Below are positions 33,865 to 46,159 of a DNA stretch of 64,000 nt, one piece after another. The stretch is from Sternotherus odoratus (taxonomy: Eukaryota > Chordata > Testudines > Kinosternidae), in the NCBI GenBank assembly GCA_032164245.1, contig JAVMKO010000010.1:28222189-28286188 (forward strand), in the 5' to 3' direction. The notes under the pieces were generated by a model. That model did no database searches, was not told the DNA's origin, and saw only the letters and a program-made list of their open reading frames with translations. The position numbers and the translations under genes are program-made. Each line of letters opens with the position of its first letter. Positions within the stretch are counted from its first letter, which is position 1.

Positions 33865-34764
33865 TGGTTACACTGCCAACACATATTCTTCTTGAGCTGT
33901 TTAAAGACTACTCTGAGTTGGAAGTGCTGCTGGCCATGTTTGGAAATCACTTATAAGTTAGGTAACAGTGGAAGTCAAAAGCCCAGTCGGTAGCTGGACT
34001 CCCTGTTGTTGTTCGTCTGAAATACTCTTCGTGTCTTAGTCAAGACAATAGACCACAAGCAATGAAGAAAAATGTGCCTCAAATGAGAGCAGTGCTCTGG
34101 CAAAATATCCCTCCAGCTATGTTAATAAAAAGCTTGCAAAGAGATGTTGGCACATTAGCTGGTGTTCATGCTCATGAAAAACTTGGTGACAAGCAATAGT
34201 GCAGGTAAGGGTTGTGCAAGCCTTTTGACATTGGTCAGCCAGGCAATTAAATCCTGACCTGCATCAAATCCTTCTTTCCTGGCTCTTTGGTGCCAGGTTA
34301 TTTAAAATTACATATAAGTGGAATTAGATAGCTACTAAACTCTGGACTGCAAAGGAGAGAATTACTGAGCACTGATCATTGTTGCCACTTGAAGTATTTC
34401 ATCTTAATTAGGCATTTCTTCTACTTTGATGACAAACAAGTGCAGTCTCTGTCTCGACCCTGAGACCAACCTTTCGGAATAAATGCGCCAGTTATTGTTA
34501 TGTATGTAACATTCCTCTCTGTTGCACCTATTCCCAAACCCTGAGCAGAAGCAGCTCTTGAATTCAATTGTTACTTTATGGGTAATCATCTTTTATGCTT
34601 CGGCTCATTTGTCCTTCCATTGCATTGCCAGGCCATGCTTGCTGCACATGTTTTAGAGTGGCAAAGCTTCCATTTCTTTCACCTTTATTTTTACCAGAAG
34701 GTCAAGGGAGTCCTCCACTTGAGCAGAAAAGCCAATACAATTTCTGTCGTAGCTATAAACACCA
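33865..34764. other. Non-coding, no recognised repeat
   Basis: No gene or repeat terminus was recognised. Confidence 0.4.
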
Positions 34765-34766
34765 TA

Positions 34767-34980
34767 CAGGCAAGTCTCATCTTACGTGGGGGTTCCATTC
34801 CGCGGTTCGTGCGTAAAGCGAAAACTGCATATAGCGAAACACTCATTGAGTTGAATGGCAGGCGGAATCACCCGTACTGCAGATGCAGTTTTTAATTTTT
34901 TCTTCTTTTTTTCCTGTTTTTGCTGACCACACACAGCTGAATTCACGTATGTTAAATGCGCCTAAGATGCGACTCACCTG
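34767..34980. mobile_element. Tigger/mariner-like MITE, 214 bp
   Basis: CAGGCAAGTCTCATCTTACG and the inverted right end CAGGTGAGTCGCATCTTAGG are terminal inverted repeats flanked by TA. The internal GCGTAAAGCGAAAACTGCAT and AGCGAAACACTCATTGAG blocks correspond to those of the copy at 6,163, so the two belong to one family or close relatives. Confidence 0.75.
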
Positions 34981-34982
34981 TA

Positions 34983-35833
34983 GAGCTCTTGCAGGGCTAA
35001 ATACTGACGGTCTTGTTCAGATCTTACTTGAACAAAACTTCCATTGATGTGGATGGAGTCTGCTTGAACAAGGGAAGTGAAGACACACACATATCAGGAA
35101 TTGGCCTAATGCATTATTCCAACAGATTTGTGTACTTTAAAGTAGGGAATGCTTCTCTCCCCACACACCAAAATAAACGCTGTTCAACCCAGAATTTGAT
35201 TTTCAAAGCTCCAGGCCAGAACGTGGCTCCGTGTAGTGGGTTGGCTTCATGCAAGGCAGCTATTTCAGTAGCCATGGACAGTGCTTTCTTAAGTAGTGTA
35301 GTGGCTTGTTTACACGGTTAGGTTACTGTCCACAAGCAGCCAGGATGGTGGTGCTACCATGCTCTTGAATGACTTGAATGCTGGAGACTGTACACCCTTA
35401 AAGAGGTATTGCGAAAAAGGTGCTGCTGGCTTCTCGCCCATCAGGCTGCTGCTATCTACTAGCCCACTGTGTGACCTTCAGGCTGTGGCCATCTGAAGGG
35501 CTGAATATTTCGTAAGGCTTTTAATTAATGGAAGGCTATCACTTATGACATCCCCATCCTACATGACAGGTACAACAAATGTTTTCTAGAGTTACCAATA
35601 ATTATTTGGGTGCCCCACTGAAGGTGCGTTAGAGGGGCTGATTTTCAGAGTTGAGTGCTCAGCGTTCTTATACATCAGGCCGTGTGAGGTTCTTCAGGTT
35701 ACACATCCAGAATCCTTACTCAGTTCTGAAATTGTTGCTTGTATGCTCTGAATTGACTTTCTGTCCCTTAATGGTCAAGGGCCTTAAATGAAAACTGAGT
35801 TGAGTCTTCTTGTTGAGATTCTGGCATAACTTC
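34983..35833. other. Non-coding, no recognised repeat
   Basis: A 102-codon + frame at 35,013-35,321 has no recognisable domain or splice context. Treated as chance. Confidence 0.4.
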
Positions 35834-35841
35834 ATCTACTT

Positions 35842-36187
35842 CAGTGGTCCCCAACTGTGAGGCAGGCTCCCCCAAGGGGGATACAGAGCAACATTTGGGG
35901 GCATGCAGTGGCCCGGACAAGTCCCCTGGGGGGGGAGGTGGGGAGGGAGCACCACCCAGCCACAGTCTGCCCCGAGCTCTACTCCCATTCTGCTCCCAGC
36001 TGCAGCCCCGGCCTCAGCTCTTGGCCCCATTCCCAATCCTGGCCTTGGCCCGTGGCTCCGCCCCTGGACCCAGCTCCTGACTGTGGTCTAGCCCCACTCC
36101 TGGACATCATTCCAAGAAGGGTCGGGGGAGGGGAGGGGAGGGAGGCATGGACAGCTTCCATTACAGGAAAAAGTTGGAGGACCACTG
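35842..36187. mobile_element. hAT MITE, 346 bp
   Basis: The ends CAGTGGTCCCCAACTGTG and AAAGTTGGAGGACCACTG are flanked by ATCTACTT (35,834-35,841) and ATCTACCT (36,188-36,195), 7 of 8 identical. The interior is C-rich and non-coding. Confidence 0.85.
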
Positions 36188-36195
36188 ATCTACCT

Positions 36196-39100
36196 GGGCC
36201 AGTTCCAAAAAGCCTGTATCCCCGCTGACGAGAGAATGGGATCTAGATCTTTATAACCTTCTGATCTTAATGAACAGTTATGTAACATAGACATATGTAT
36301 AGACCTTTTGCCATTAAAGGAGACCATATAAGATATTGGAGCACTCTCACACCAGTGTCTAAGTTATATAGTGACCATGGATTTATTTAGGCCATGTGAC
36401 CTTTACCTAAGAACTTGCATGTTTAATATAACAGCTTTCATTAGTACATGTATTGCTTTTTGGACATAAATAGTAGTGCAACCTGAGAAGAGGGCTGTAG
36501 TACAGCAGCTAAATTGATCCCTGTAGCAGAGCAGACAACCCAGCATTGAGAATCTAACTTTGCAAAAGCAAATGGAAAGTCATTGAGACAGGATATTAAT
36601 CTTTCTACAAATATACCAAGAAAGCAGGAAGTTTCTTTTTTGGCAGTGGGTTTGTTTTATTAGCATGATAAACTAAGTCACTCTTAGATTTACTGGTGTC
36701 AGATTATAAGTGAATAGTCTCTAGTAGACAAAAGGACTAGCATCAGGCTGATTGTGAATTAAGTCAACAGGGGTGAAGTGATGTTACTCAATTTGGGGAA
36801 GGGATTAAATTGCTTATTCAAGAATGTGCCAAAGTGAATTGAGTTACCTGGTAAATGGTTGATCTATTTTTAAAGGGATGTTTCCAGATGCATACAATGG
36901 ATTTTCCTATAGTAGAAATGCCTGAGAAGCTGTCTTGGAGTTGCAGTATTGCGCTGTGTTAATTGAATGTTAATGTGGAAATAACATGGTCAGTGTGAAC
37001 TACTGGATAATTGCTGCTTTAAGTCTTAGATGCTAATTAAGCAGTTGAGTTCCTTCTAGCTGCTGTGTGCACAAGAATGTAGCACAATAAACTAATCAAT
37101 CTTTTAAGAAAGCTCCCCTTGTTCTGATTGCATGTCCTGGGGTTTTAAGGGAGAATGCTGTAAAGAGGCTATTCAGTCCTAGAGTAGCCTGAAATCTAAA
37201 CTTGCTTCTCTGTGTGAGTGGTGAGCTGGTGTCACATTCCAGCGTAAAGGTGAAATCCATTCAACTTTCCAGTGTCCAGAATTGTGTTCTTTAGAAATGT
37301 CTCATATCAGGTGGGCTTGTATTGAAGAACTTGTTGCTGTAGACATGCATGCTATATGTTGCAGAATTGCAAACCTGTGGCTTTTGCATGTGAAACCAGA
37401 AGTACTGTAGTATGTCACTAATGTAAATGTGCATGCAAACAACCTTTTAGATGGCTGAGCTAGCCATTTTCCCAGTTTATTGCATTTGTGTGCTCAATTG
37501 CATATACGCATTTGTGTGTCGATCACAAGCCTCTTTGTTCACAATACGGGCCTGAATATTAGCCCTTAGTTTAGAGAACTGTAGCAAAGTTGATGTTGAT
37601 TATATTAGTTAGTGGTTCAGTGTGAGGCTGTCTATGGAGGATTATATTCTCTTTGAAGAACTGCACAGATGGAGAATACATAACCAGGTTCCTGAGACTC
37701 CGTTTATGTAAGCTGTCTTCTGGTTCATCCCTCCTCCCCCCTCCCAGTTAGGAAAGGATATATAAAACCATTTTCAGTTGGAGTTAAGCGAGGCATGTGG
37801 TTATCTGATGGCTGTCAATTACTCACTCTGACACAGAGCAATTATAGTTGATCATTATTTTAATGAGTCTTTATGCCGTTTGATTAGCAAATCCTTTCCT
37901 TCCTTGAAGTTAGTTTATAAGGGAGCTCTTGGCATCTACCAGGGAAATGATCCATGATAAGAGGAAAAAGAGAGCCTTCCCGTTGTATTATAACAACACT
38001 GTGCTTCTCCAGGGTTCCATTAGCAAGTTACTGTTGGTGGTGGGTGGGAGCCAGGCTCTGGAAACACGACACCTCTTGCTTCATTATCTCCTTCTACTGT
38101 GGAGCCAAATGTGAGGGTGAGAGTTATGACCATTACAGTGCGATCTTGTGAACTGTCAATTTCGTGTGCATCCAGTGGCTGAAGCTTTTCCAGGAACCGC
38201 AGTGGGTGGAGCCATTTTACAGGAGTAGGATGCTAATGTTTGTTTTCAGTCTGGTCCAAATATAAGCATTTCTTCACAGTCTCCTCCTATTTATACATCT
38301 GCTATGCAACTAACTTTATTTAGTCACACACCAGAAGTTTTTCCTCCCATTGCCTGAAAGCCACTGTACGTTTCTTTGGTATTAATGCTACATATTAATA
38401 AAGCACAGGAGTGTGTAGGGAGGATGGGGGGAGGAGTTGGGGAGCCAGCCACATTATGGCCAAACTGAGCAGTATCTGTGTTTATATGCCAGTTGGTTTA
38501 CCAAAAAAACCCAAACAAAGCCTTGACTAAGTGGCATCATGCTAACTAAACCTAGGAGGGAAGCCTGGTCTCTAATTCAGCCAGGTTAGCACGTATTAAA
38601 TAATGAGTACTTTGTCTTTGCTAGAGTTTTGAGTTTTAGACGGGTTAGTTAAACTGAGCTAGCAACTGGATCACGCTTATATTCTAGTCTAGACAAAGCT
38701 GTAGTTAGAGTAGTACGGCTTTGCATGTGGATATTGAACTGATTAGAGTATCCATGCTTGTGGGGGTTGTTAAATCAATGCACAGATAAAGCCGAAGTAA
38801 AGACTGGGTAATAAAGTTGCACAGGTAATGCCAGTATATTTTGATCTGACTCTTGAATTGTCCCTGCTGTACTTCCATTGGATCAAACTCTGCTTACCTG
38901 TTAAAATTTGCCTTCCCTTTCTGGGCTCCATGGTCTCCCCTTATCACTTTTCTCAGTAGGTTTTTGGTTCCTTCCTGTATAAGTTAGAAGGAGAGAAACC
39001 AAAGATGAAGGTGTTCTTCTAATCACAACCAAGTTCCCAGTCTAGAACCTGGTACCTGGACTAATTTTTCATTTGGGCTTGATCTGCTACTTGGGGCTGG
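36196..39100. other. Long unique-looking non-coding stretch
   Basis: 2.9 kb with the fewest repeat signs in the window. Frames at 37,929-38,151 have no domain. If a host gene spans this window, this would be intron. Confidence 0.4.
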
Positions 39101-39102
39101 TC

Positions 39103-39252
39103 TTCACTAGGGCGGGAGATCGGCTGTAGATATGAAGTGGGTATTAGCCCACGAAAGCTTATGCTTCAAAACTTTATAGTTAGTCTTTAAGGTGCCACAG
39201 GACTTTGTTACCTCTGCTATTCCAGACTACGTCTACCTCTCTGATTCATGGT
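39103..39252 (+). repeat. MITE scrap followed by Penelope tail
   Basis: GGGCTGGTCTTCACTAGGGC (39,096-39,115) is the left end of the Harbinger MITE type at 4,396. From about 39,131 the sequence is a Penelope 3' tail (GAAGTGGGTATTAGCCCACG, then AAGGTGCCACAGGACT and TACCTCTCTGATTC). The right end of the MITE was not found. Confidence 0.65.
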
Positions 39253-39492
39253 AAACTAGGCAGGGAGGTAGTGGCTGGGTGTGGTCTAATTTCCAGTTTG
39301 TGTCTTAATGAACGCAAAACAATTCTTGGGCTTGATTCAAGTATGGCTTCTCTGTTGAAAGTGTGTGGTTAGGTGGAAATGGTTTAATTTGCCTGAGGTC
39401 AAGCCTGGATCAGATCTTAGCCATCCTGACTCAGACCCATCTGCTCTTCCCACTAAACAGGTTTCCTGTCTAGCCATTACTCTGCTCTAGCC

Positions 39493-39592
39493 AAGCCTTC
39501 TTGTAGGTTAAAGCCAGAAGAGACCATTGTAATGATCTAATCTGACTTCCTGCTTGATGCAATCCATAGAATTTATCTTTCAATTTGTGCAT
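39493..39592 (-). mobile_element. CR1 LINE 3' end
   Basis: AAAGCCAGAAGAGACCATTG and TGATCTAATCTGACTTCCTG match the reverse complement of a CR1 tail of the same type as 46,160. Confidence 0.7.
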
Positions 39593-41087
39593 TACATAGT
39601 TTGAATCTTAAGATATGTAAAAGAGTGGTACCTGACTTTAAGTACAAAAACTTGCTAGAGTACAGAGGATTTATTGAAATCCTTGTATTCGAAGGTCAAG
39701 TTAAAAACTAACAGAATAATAGTGCACCCCAAAATAAGTGCATAGAACAGAAAATGGAGAAATGACACACATCCTTTTCAGAGCTGGTCAGAAGCCTTTT
39801 TTTCCACAGCAAACTTTTGACTTCTCAGCCCAAAACTTGCCATTGGAAGTAGTAACCTTCATTTAGAAAATGCTGCCATGCTACCTCCTGGCAGTTGGGT
39901 GCATCATGCTCCCAGTGTTCTCTATGCAGGCTTCCTACCTGGAGTATAAATGCCTGTGAGACACTGCAGTAGGCATTTCTGAAACTAAGGGTTATGTCTA
40001 CACTGTGCAATGAACCCGCGTCCGTGTGGCCCATGCTTGCAGACCTGATCTTTCCAAGCTCATGCTCGAACATCTGTGCTGAGTTGCTGTAAAAGTCTCA
40101 TACCCCTGCCAGTGTATCCATACTGTGCTCTGCAGACACAAGTCAGACATTATGGTTTCAGAGGGCATATTCCAGGGTTCTTAGTATCCTCACTAGCTGT
40201 AGGTACTCTGGGGCTCCGTTCATGTGTATTGTGGGAGTTGTTGTCTGCCTATCCTGTGGCACTCGACCGGAAATGCCCTTAGCCCACCAATACATCTTTC
40301 TGAGTCTTTTTGCACATTCCCTGGAACCGGAGCCAGCACTGGTGGAAGAACTTCTCTTGTGCCTACTTTCACTCCTATTTTGGCAAAGCATCTCTGTGCT
40401 GCCGCTGGACATTTTGACTCTGATATATGTGTTATTGAAGGCAACTCTGAAAGGGGTACAGACATGGTAGCTGCAAGTCGGCTGAGACTGCTCATGCCTG
40501 TTGCATGTAGACTTCTGTTTCTGGACCAAAGCCATGAGCACAGACCAATGGCATTATGTGGACCTGGAATCACCTGAAGTGACTATGGAACTTTTGAGTG
40601 GGAAAAAAACAACCCAGATATATTATAGTTATCTCAAGCTTAAATTGCACCACACTCCTCCTCCAATTTCTGGGACTGGGGGAGCTCAGGAATATTATTT
40701 TTTAACTAAATGTTTGGCATTTTTAAGGAACTGATTATGTACTTAAACCCACAGCTTATGGAATACCATGATGAAGTTCCATTGCAATAAATTTAATAAA
40801 CCCCACTTACGTAATTGTGTCTGAAAATTGAACACTTTATTTTAAGCATGCATGTAAAGAAAGAATGTAAAAACATGGTAGGCAGACCAGCTGCCTTCAA
40901 GATATAAAGAACTGTACCAGTACAAATTAGGAAATCAAGCGAACAAAAGTGAAAAACAGTCAAACTACATAAACGGTTGCCATACCAGTTTCAATGTTTC
41001 TGAAACAGTCTCTCTCCCCTGTTCTGTTTGGCCCTTCTGGTGCATTTTGCATGCACAAGCCATGATTAAACCAGATGTAGAGGAATG

Positions 41088-42212
41088 TGTGACACGGCAC
41101 CCCATAGTCTTCATCGTGGTATAATTATGATATAATTGACATGATTATGCTGCATCTGATATAAGATGTGCTTGGTGAGGTGTCTGTGGAAAAGTTATGA
41201 TTTGCTGAATATGATTATCCTATTTTGTGTGCATGTGTCATTTCTGTATCTGAAGTTATGAATATTGACTATCTGTATTTCAGTTGTGGTTACTCTGGGC
41301 AACACCAACAAATAACCTTTCAGGTACAACAATGAAGAAGCTAGACAGTGCTGATGGCCCACCAGCAAAGACAATGGAACATGGAAGAGCTTAGCCTTCC
41401 AGTGAATCTTTCAGCCAGCCCATGAGTAATGGCTGCTGTAACCAGACTACATGACACTGAACTCCGTTTTGAACAACCTGTATTTTTCTACAAACTAAAC
41501 TGGGAATTTAGCTTGGAACAAAGGGTTCCTGCCATATGAAAAAGCTAGATAAGGTGGGGTGTGACATCCTTTCTTGGCCTCACTCCCCACACAAGAGAAC
41601 TCCTGAAAACACCTGAGGAACAAAGACTGAACTGAGAGGAAGTGCCAATACCAGGCTAAAGAGATTTCTAGCCTGTGTATGGAAACTTGGTGAATTCCTT
41701 GTATCGTTGGTCAGCGTGAGAAATTGTTAATTCACATCCTATCTATCTAGTATGTTAGGCTTAGTTTTCATTTTTTGGGTCTATTTTCTAGGTAATCTGC
41801 CTTGATCTGTTTGCTGTCACTTATCACTTAAAATCTATCTTTCTCTAGTTAATGAACTTGTTTTCTGTCTTATCTACTCCCCAGTGTGCCTTTAAGTGAA
41901 GTGTCTGGGGCAAATCTTAGCTCTGTAAACAAAGTCTGCTTACACTGTACAAATTCCTGTGGAGTGCAAGACGGTATAATTTTGGGTTTATACTCAAGCA
42001 AGGATGCAAGGCGGCAGGGGAGCTAGGAAATTGGCTGTTTGTCCTTGAGTGGCTTAGGTAAAGCACTTAGGTAACTCAGTGATAAGTGTCTGGTGAGGCT
42101 GGTTGTAGCTCCAACAAAGAAGTGTGGGAGAGGCCTGCCCAGCTGGCGGGTTAGCACCCAGAGTGGTTCCCATGGCTCCCAGACTGCACCCCAAGGGTGA
42201 CAACCTGTCGCA
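41088..42212. repeat. Solo LTR, 1,125 bp, 5-bp duplication GAATG
   Basis: It starts TGTGACACGGCACCCC and ends CAACCTGTCGCA, with the perfect 5-bp duplication GAATG at 41,083-41,087 and 42,213-42,217. It is AT-rich with no internal coding region. It is inserted in the Harbinger relic and therefore younger than it. The class is not determined. Confidence 0.7.
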
Positions 42213-42249
42213 GAATGTACAAGGTACATTTGACTGTTCCTCTTACTAT

Positions 42250-42535
42250 TTGTTACTTGAGCCATTGACCAATCAAGCCCAGGATTGTCCAAAGACTGTG
42301 CAGGCTGCAGGACATGGTTATGTGGAGGAGGCTCAGTATGTGGAGTTAGATCCTGAAGCCTGGTGGCGAGGACACCGAGCAACTTCTCAAAAAGCTCCTT
42401 CTGCTGTGCTCTGTCTTCCTCCCTCATCAACTGGTCATGGTCCAAGAACTCTGCCGCCAATCTCTCCATTTCTGGGCAGCCCCACCATCCCCAACCTTCG
42501 GTCTTCCTTCTCTCTTTGATTACCAAGCTGTTCAT
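42250..42535 (-). pseudogene. C-terminal exon of Myb/SANT-like Harbinger protein
   Basis: The minus frame ending near 42,250 contains EMERLAAEFLDHDQLMREED and RAQQKELFEKLLGVLATRL, an acidic coiled-coil-like segment. It corresponds in position and character to the C-terminal coiled coil of the Myb-like gene at 50,453-52,585 (there AARQTEWRERLLQSRQESR). It stops against the solo LTR at 42,212. The intervening intron sequence holds later insertions. Confidence 0.5.
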
Positions 42536-42803
42536 TGGGTTTGGTCAAAACATCTAGCATTTCATCCCTCACTCTTTTCCTGTCTGCTGGTTGAGAGTCT
42601 GCTTCCCAAAGCTACTGGCTCCTCGTCACTGCCTAGCAGAGGTGGAAGGGCCTGCCAAGGAAAATAAAAGAATACATTATTGCCTGACCATGAGGAAAGA
42701 AACACTTCTACCATTTTTCAGGGGCTGCATCACTTCAAGGTTCAAAGAAGATACTTTCATCATTCATCTTTATTTTATGCACACAAAAACACCCTGTTGA
42801 CAA

Positions 42804-43310
42804 GAATCAGGGAGGTAGCCATGTTAGTCTGGATTTGCAGAAGCGACAGAGTCCTGTGGCACCTTAAAGACCAGGGGGTAGGCAACCTATGGCATGCGTG
42901 CCGAAGGCGGCACACGAGCTAATTTTCAGTGGCACTCACACTGCCTGAGTCCTGGCCACCGGTATGGGGGGCTCTGCATTTTAATTTAATTTTAAAATGA
43001 AGATTCTTAAACATTTTTAAAACCTTATTTACTTTACATACAACAGTAGTTTAGTTATAATTATAGACTTATGGAAAGAGACTTTCTAAAAATGTTAAAA
43101 TGTATTACTGGCATGTGAAACCTTAAATTAGAGTGAATAACTGAAGACTCGGCATACCATTTCTGAAAGGTTGCCAACCCCTGTTAAAGACTAACAAAAG
43201 TATTGAAGCATAAGCATGCATCCGACAAAGTGGGTACTAGCCCCCGAAAGCTTATGCTTCAATACTTTTGTTAGTCTTTAAGGTGCCACAGGACTCTGGC
43301 ACACCCTGTT
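42804..43310. repeat. Penelope-tail palindrome with nested hAT
   Basis: The left arm (42,849-42,871 plus 43,192-43,215) and right arm (43,250-43,296) are reverse complements over about 47 bp once the hAT is removed. The central unpaired part reads GCATCCGACAAAGTGGGTAC and on to CCCCCGAA. The left side extends to the end motif of the tail in inverse (GGTAGCCATGTTAGTCTGGA). So two Penelope 3' ends meet head to head, as at 19,811-20,395. Confidence 0.8.
42872..43183 (+). mobile_element. hAT MITE, 312 bp, perfect TSD
   Basis: The ends CAGGGGGTAGGCAACCTATG and AAAGGTTGCCAACCCCTG are flanked by a perfect 8-bp duplication TTAAAGAC (42,864-42,871 and 43,184-43,191). Same family as 16,963-17,267 in the opposite orientation. 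It interrupts the left arm of the Penelope palindrome. Confidence 0.95.
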
Positions 43311-44435
43311 GAGCCGCTCCTGTAAGCTGTGCTTCAAGCCATGGTAAAATGCACATACCAGAAGCAATGAAAATCATTTATAAATCCCCCCCAATATTTT
43401 CCTGGGGGTGGAGGAGTTCCTAAGAAAAGGATTCCTTTCACTGGCAATGGTTTTATAATCCTTTTAGGCAGGGAAAGCCCTGGAGGACCTGGTGCTGCTG
43501 GAGGTGTCTGAGTGGAAGTGTGCTCATCTCTTCCAGGCCAACTGAGGAGACACATCCATCTGTACGAAGGAGATTTTTCCACATCTGGTGACTGGCCATC
43601 ACATCTGCAAATGGAGGAGGCTCGTGAGCTACAGAGGCTGCCCTAATGAGTATGCCATGCCCTGGAATTGAACTAACCTTCTGAAGTTCCTATTCCATGA
43701 GAATTTTGCATGCATCACCATCATTCAATGGGTGGAATTTTTAGCACAACCAATAAGGTGCTGATTTTTAGGATGGAAATGCATTATGGCTTCCTTTAAA
43801 CTAAACTATCCTATATTCCTGCAGAAACCTGACCAGCAGCCCAAGACTAAATACTTCCTTTGCTACCGTGTGGGCTCATGATATACCCAGCCATAGACTC
43901 AATACATCCTCTGCTACCATTTGGACTGACAGTTCAGGGAACCCAAGACACTTCAGTTGTGGGCAGTCTGAGTGACTCATTTCTAAGCGTTGCTGTACTT
44001 GTAGGAAAGAGAATGTAAGGTTCATAGGTCTAATACCCCAATTAATCTTTCTAATAACGTTCTAAAAAATCTAATGCTTTTGAAACCCCACCATTTCTCA
44101 ATATCCATTTTGTATCCCATGTGGTGGCAGTGGGTAGAGGCACTAGGGAAGTGACGTGGCTTCCTCCCTCAACATATGTGCACTACGACCTTCTGCTTGG
44201 AATAATAATTTAATTGGACATAACCCAGAAATTCTCCTCATTCTTATTAACAGCAAAAAATTATAGGGGTCAAAACATACAAGGCTCTGGCTGTGATGCT
44301 GCTTCTATTGCCTCTTCAGCTGTGGTCTGTGCTCCCCTGCATCATCCCCAAAGAGGTCCTTTGAGTATGGACTGTAGTATCAGCACAATAACCAAGGTTA
44401 TTTTGAGTTCTAGATCTGACAGCTGCAAGCCTTTC

Positions 44436-44690
44436 TCAGATGGTGCCTCTGATTATGGGATTATAAGTATGCCACCCCTGGATGCAGCATTGTGGGCTCT
44501 GTTTTTGGTGTAGTTCCCAGCACCTGATTGAATTCCTCACTGAGTTCTCATTCCCGATTTTGTGGTAGTGGGTCTTGAGATGGTTGATAAGCTCCTGGCA
44601 TTGGTCAGTGGTCTGGCAGTGCCACCAGCCTCTCCCTGATACTTTTGTACACATGATTTCTTGTACTTTCTCTGAAGTCACGGGTCTTGC
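44436..44690 (-). pseudogene. Myb/SANT-like domain exon of Harbinger relic
   Basis: The minus frame at 44,436-44,681 reads from EKVQEIMCTKVSGRGWWH through TDQCQELINHLKTHYHKI to SVRNSIRCWEL. It keeps the pattern of the Harbinger accessory DNA-binding protein: a helix, then an [R/T]-x-QC-[R/Q]-x-x-[I/V]-x-x-L-[K/R] helix, a Tyr-x-[K/R] turn, and a final aromatic-plus-L pair. This family normally helps the transposase enter the nucleus and find the element ends. No intact frame extends from it. Confidence 0.6.
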
Positions 44691-44924
44691 TCTTCTTATA
44701 CCACAGTTTTACTAGAATCCAGCTGTGTTCCTCTGGCCAACTAGCCACACTTTCTGTAGGGCAGCTTCTTAGTGCTGGCCGTAGCTACCACACGATAAAT
44801 TAACTAGTTTACAGGTGAGCAGTCTATGTTGAAAGGAATGGTTAAATGCTGCGCAGCTGTATTTGAAGCATGAGATTGCTTCTGATTCCTGGGAATAGAG
44901 TGGGAAGTTTGGGATGGAAGGACA

Positions 44925-45396
44925 CACAGGCCTACAGGACTGTGGCATGGCATTGGCTGATTCTCCAAACATGAGCACAAGCCTGGGTTTCTGCATGTCC
45001 AAAATGCAAAATGAGTGGGCTTGGACCCACACTATGGTGGGAATTGGGCTTAGACCCATACCTCTAGGTCTAGGGCAAGGCTGCAGGAGAGTTTCTGGCA
45101 CATCAAAAGGTTTTGTGTATGGATGGCAGAAGGGTTTGGACTTAAACTTGTGTAGTGCAGACATACTCTAAGTGTTTGGTTGTCAGTCAGATGTTACTCG
45201 ATGAAAAGTAGATGCTTTGGGGAGGGGGGGAGTTTCACTTTTAATCAAAATGAAACCTATAGGAAGTTTTGATGGAAAACTTTTGATCAGTCCCGAATCT
45301 TCGCTTTATGTAGCCAAAGCCTGGATTCCCAGGCTTGTGTTTGGAGAGTCTGCTAATGATATCCCACAGTCCCCTAGGCCTGTCTGTTCCTTAATA
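44925..45396. repeat. Inverted repeat of about 75 bp
   Basis: 44,925-45,000 (AGGCCTACAGGACTGTGGCA...CCAAACATGAGCACAAGCCTGG) matches the reverse complement of 45,310-45,395 (AGGCCTAGGGGACTGTGGGA...CCAAACACAAGCCTGG) with scattered differences. The left arm lies just inside the right end of the Harbinger relic and the right arm outside it, so a second related MITE probably lies here in inverse orientation. Confidence 0.55.
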
Positions 45397-46156
45397 AAGT
45401 GAAATTGAGGGCCACAAACTACTAACATCAAATATTCTTGAGAAGTTATCAGAAATACCAAGGAACCAAGATAAGTAAAAGGAAACAGACATACTGCTAC
45501 TTTAATAGATATCAAATAACATATTTAAATAGTTAACCAAATGCAATCACTAAATTTTATATCATTTTTGTATTATTAAAAGTTTACTTCAGTTTACTTG
45601 CTTAAGTCTATACTGACCCTGAGTACTTACTGTAACTACAGAAATTTGGGAATAGCAAACTATGTAGAGAATCAATTAGATTTAACTTTCGTGTGGGAGG
45701 ATTTCCTTTTGGAACTGGTCATGTAGCCTGTTAAAAAGCTTCATTAAGGTTCATTATAAAAGGATTCATCTCTTCATCCTACGCATTATTGTGTTTGGCA
45801 CAAGAAATTCTGAAAACAGTTTGATTCTAGAGTTAGTGTCCACTGAAGTCTGTTTTTTTGAGGGGTTTTTGGTACATGTGGGCCAAATTCAACCTTTGTG
45901 TAAGCACATGAAACTCGCACCAAAGCTGGAGTTAGCTCAGTTTATCTAGTTGAAATGTATTCCATGTTAATCTGTTCTTAACTAGTCTGTCTTAAGGGTT
46001 TTGGATTCTCTTGATTTCCAAAAGGGTAAGATCAGTTAAATTAGCAGTGCTTTAATTTCAAGATTGTTGCAGGAAAGAGTTTAACTGTAAGAGACCTTTC
46101 TGGAATTTTTTTTATTGGTGTCACTTCATCACTCTCTAGAATCCATGCTCATTTTA
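45397..46156. other. Non-coding, no recognised repeat
   Basis: AT-rich interval without supported features. Confidence 0.4.
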
Positions 46157-46159
46157 AAG

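Larger units (their letters stand above)
39989..45178. mobile_element. Harbinger relic, about 5.2 kb, with nested insertions
   Basis: The left end GGGTTATGTCTACACTGTGC and inverted right end GAGTATGTCTGCACTACAC form a related terminal repeat (one gap), flanked by TAA (39,986-39,988 and 45,179-45,181). Inside are a solo LTR (41,088-42,212), a Penelope palindrome (42,804-43,310) with a hAT, and decayed gene pieces. A minus-strand Myb/SANT-like gene lies at about 42,250-44,690. At about 40,790-40,840 there is a convergent pair of poly(A) signals (ATAAATTTAATAAACC on +, and CTTAAAATAAAGTG read on -). That convergent layout matches the better-preserved element at 50,028. Whether the two ends belong to one insertion is an inference. 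Confidence 0.5.

Noticed and set aside
40158..40577. Overlapping frames of 117-127 codons on both strands near 40.2-40.6 kb
   Set aside because: Open on both strands without a domain. They lie in the decayed part of a Harbinger relic, and I could not match them to a transposase motif.
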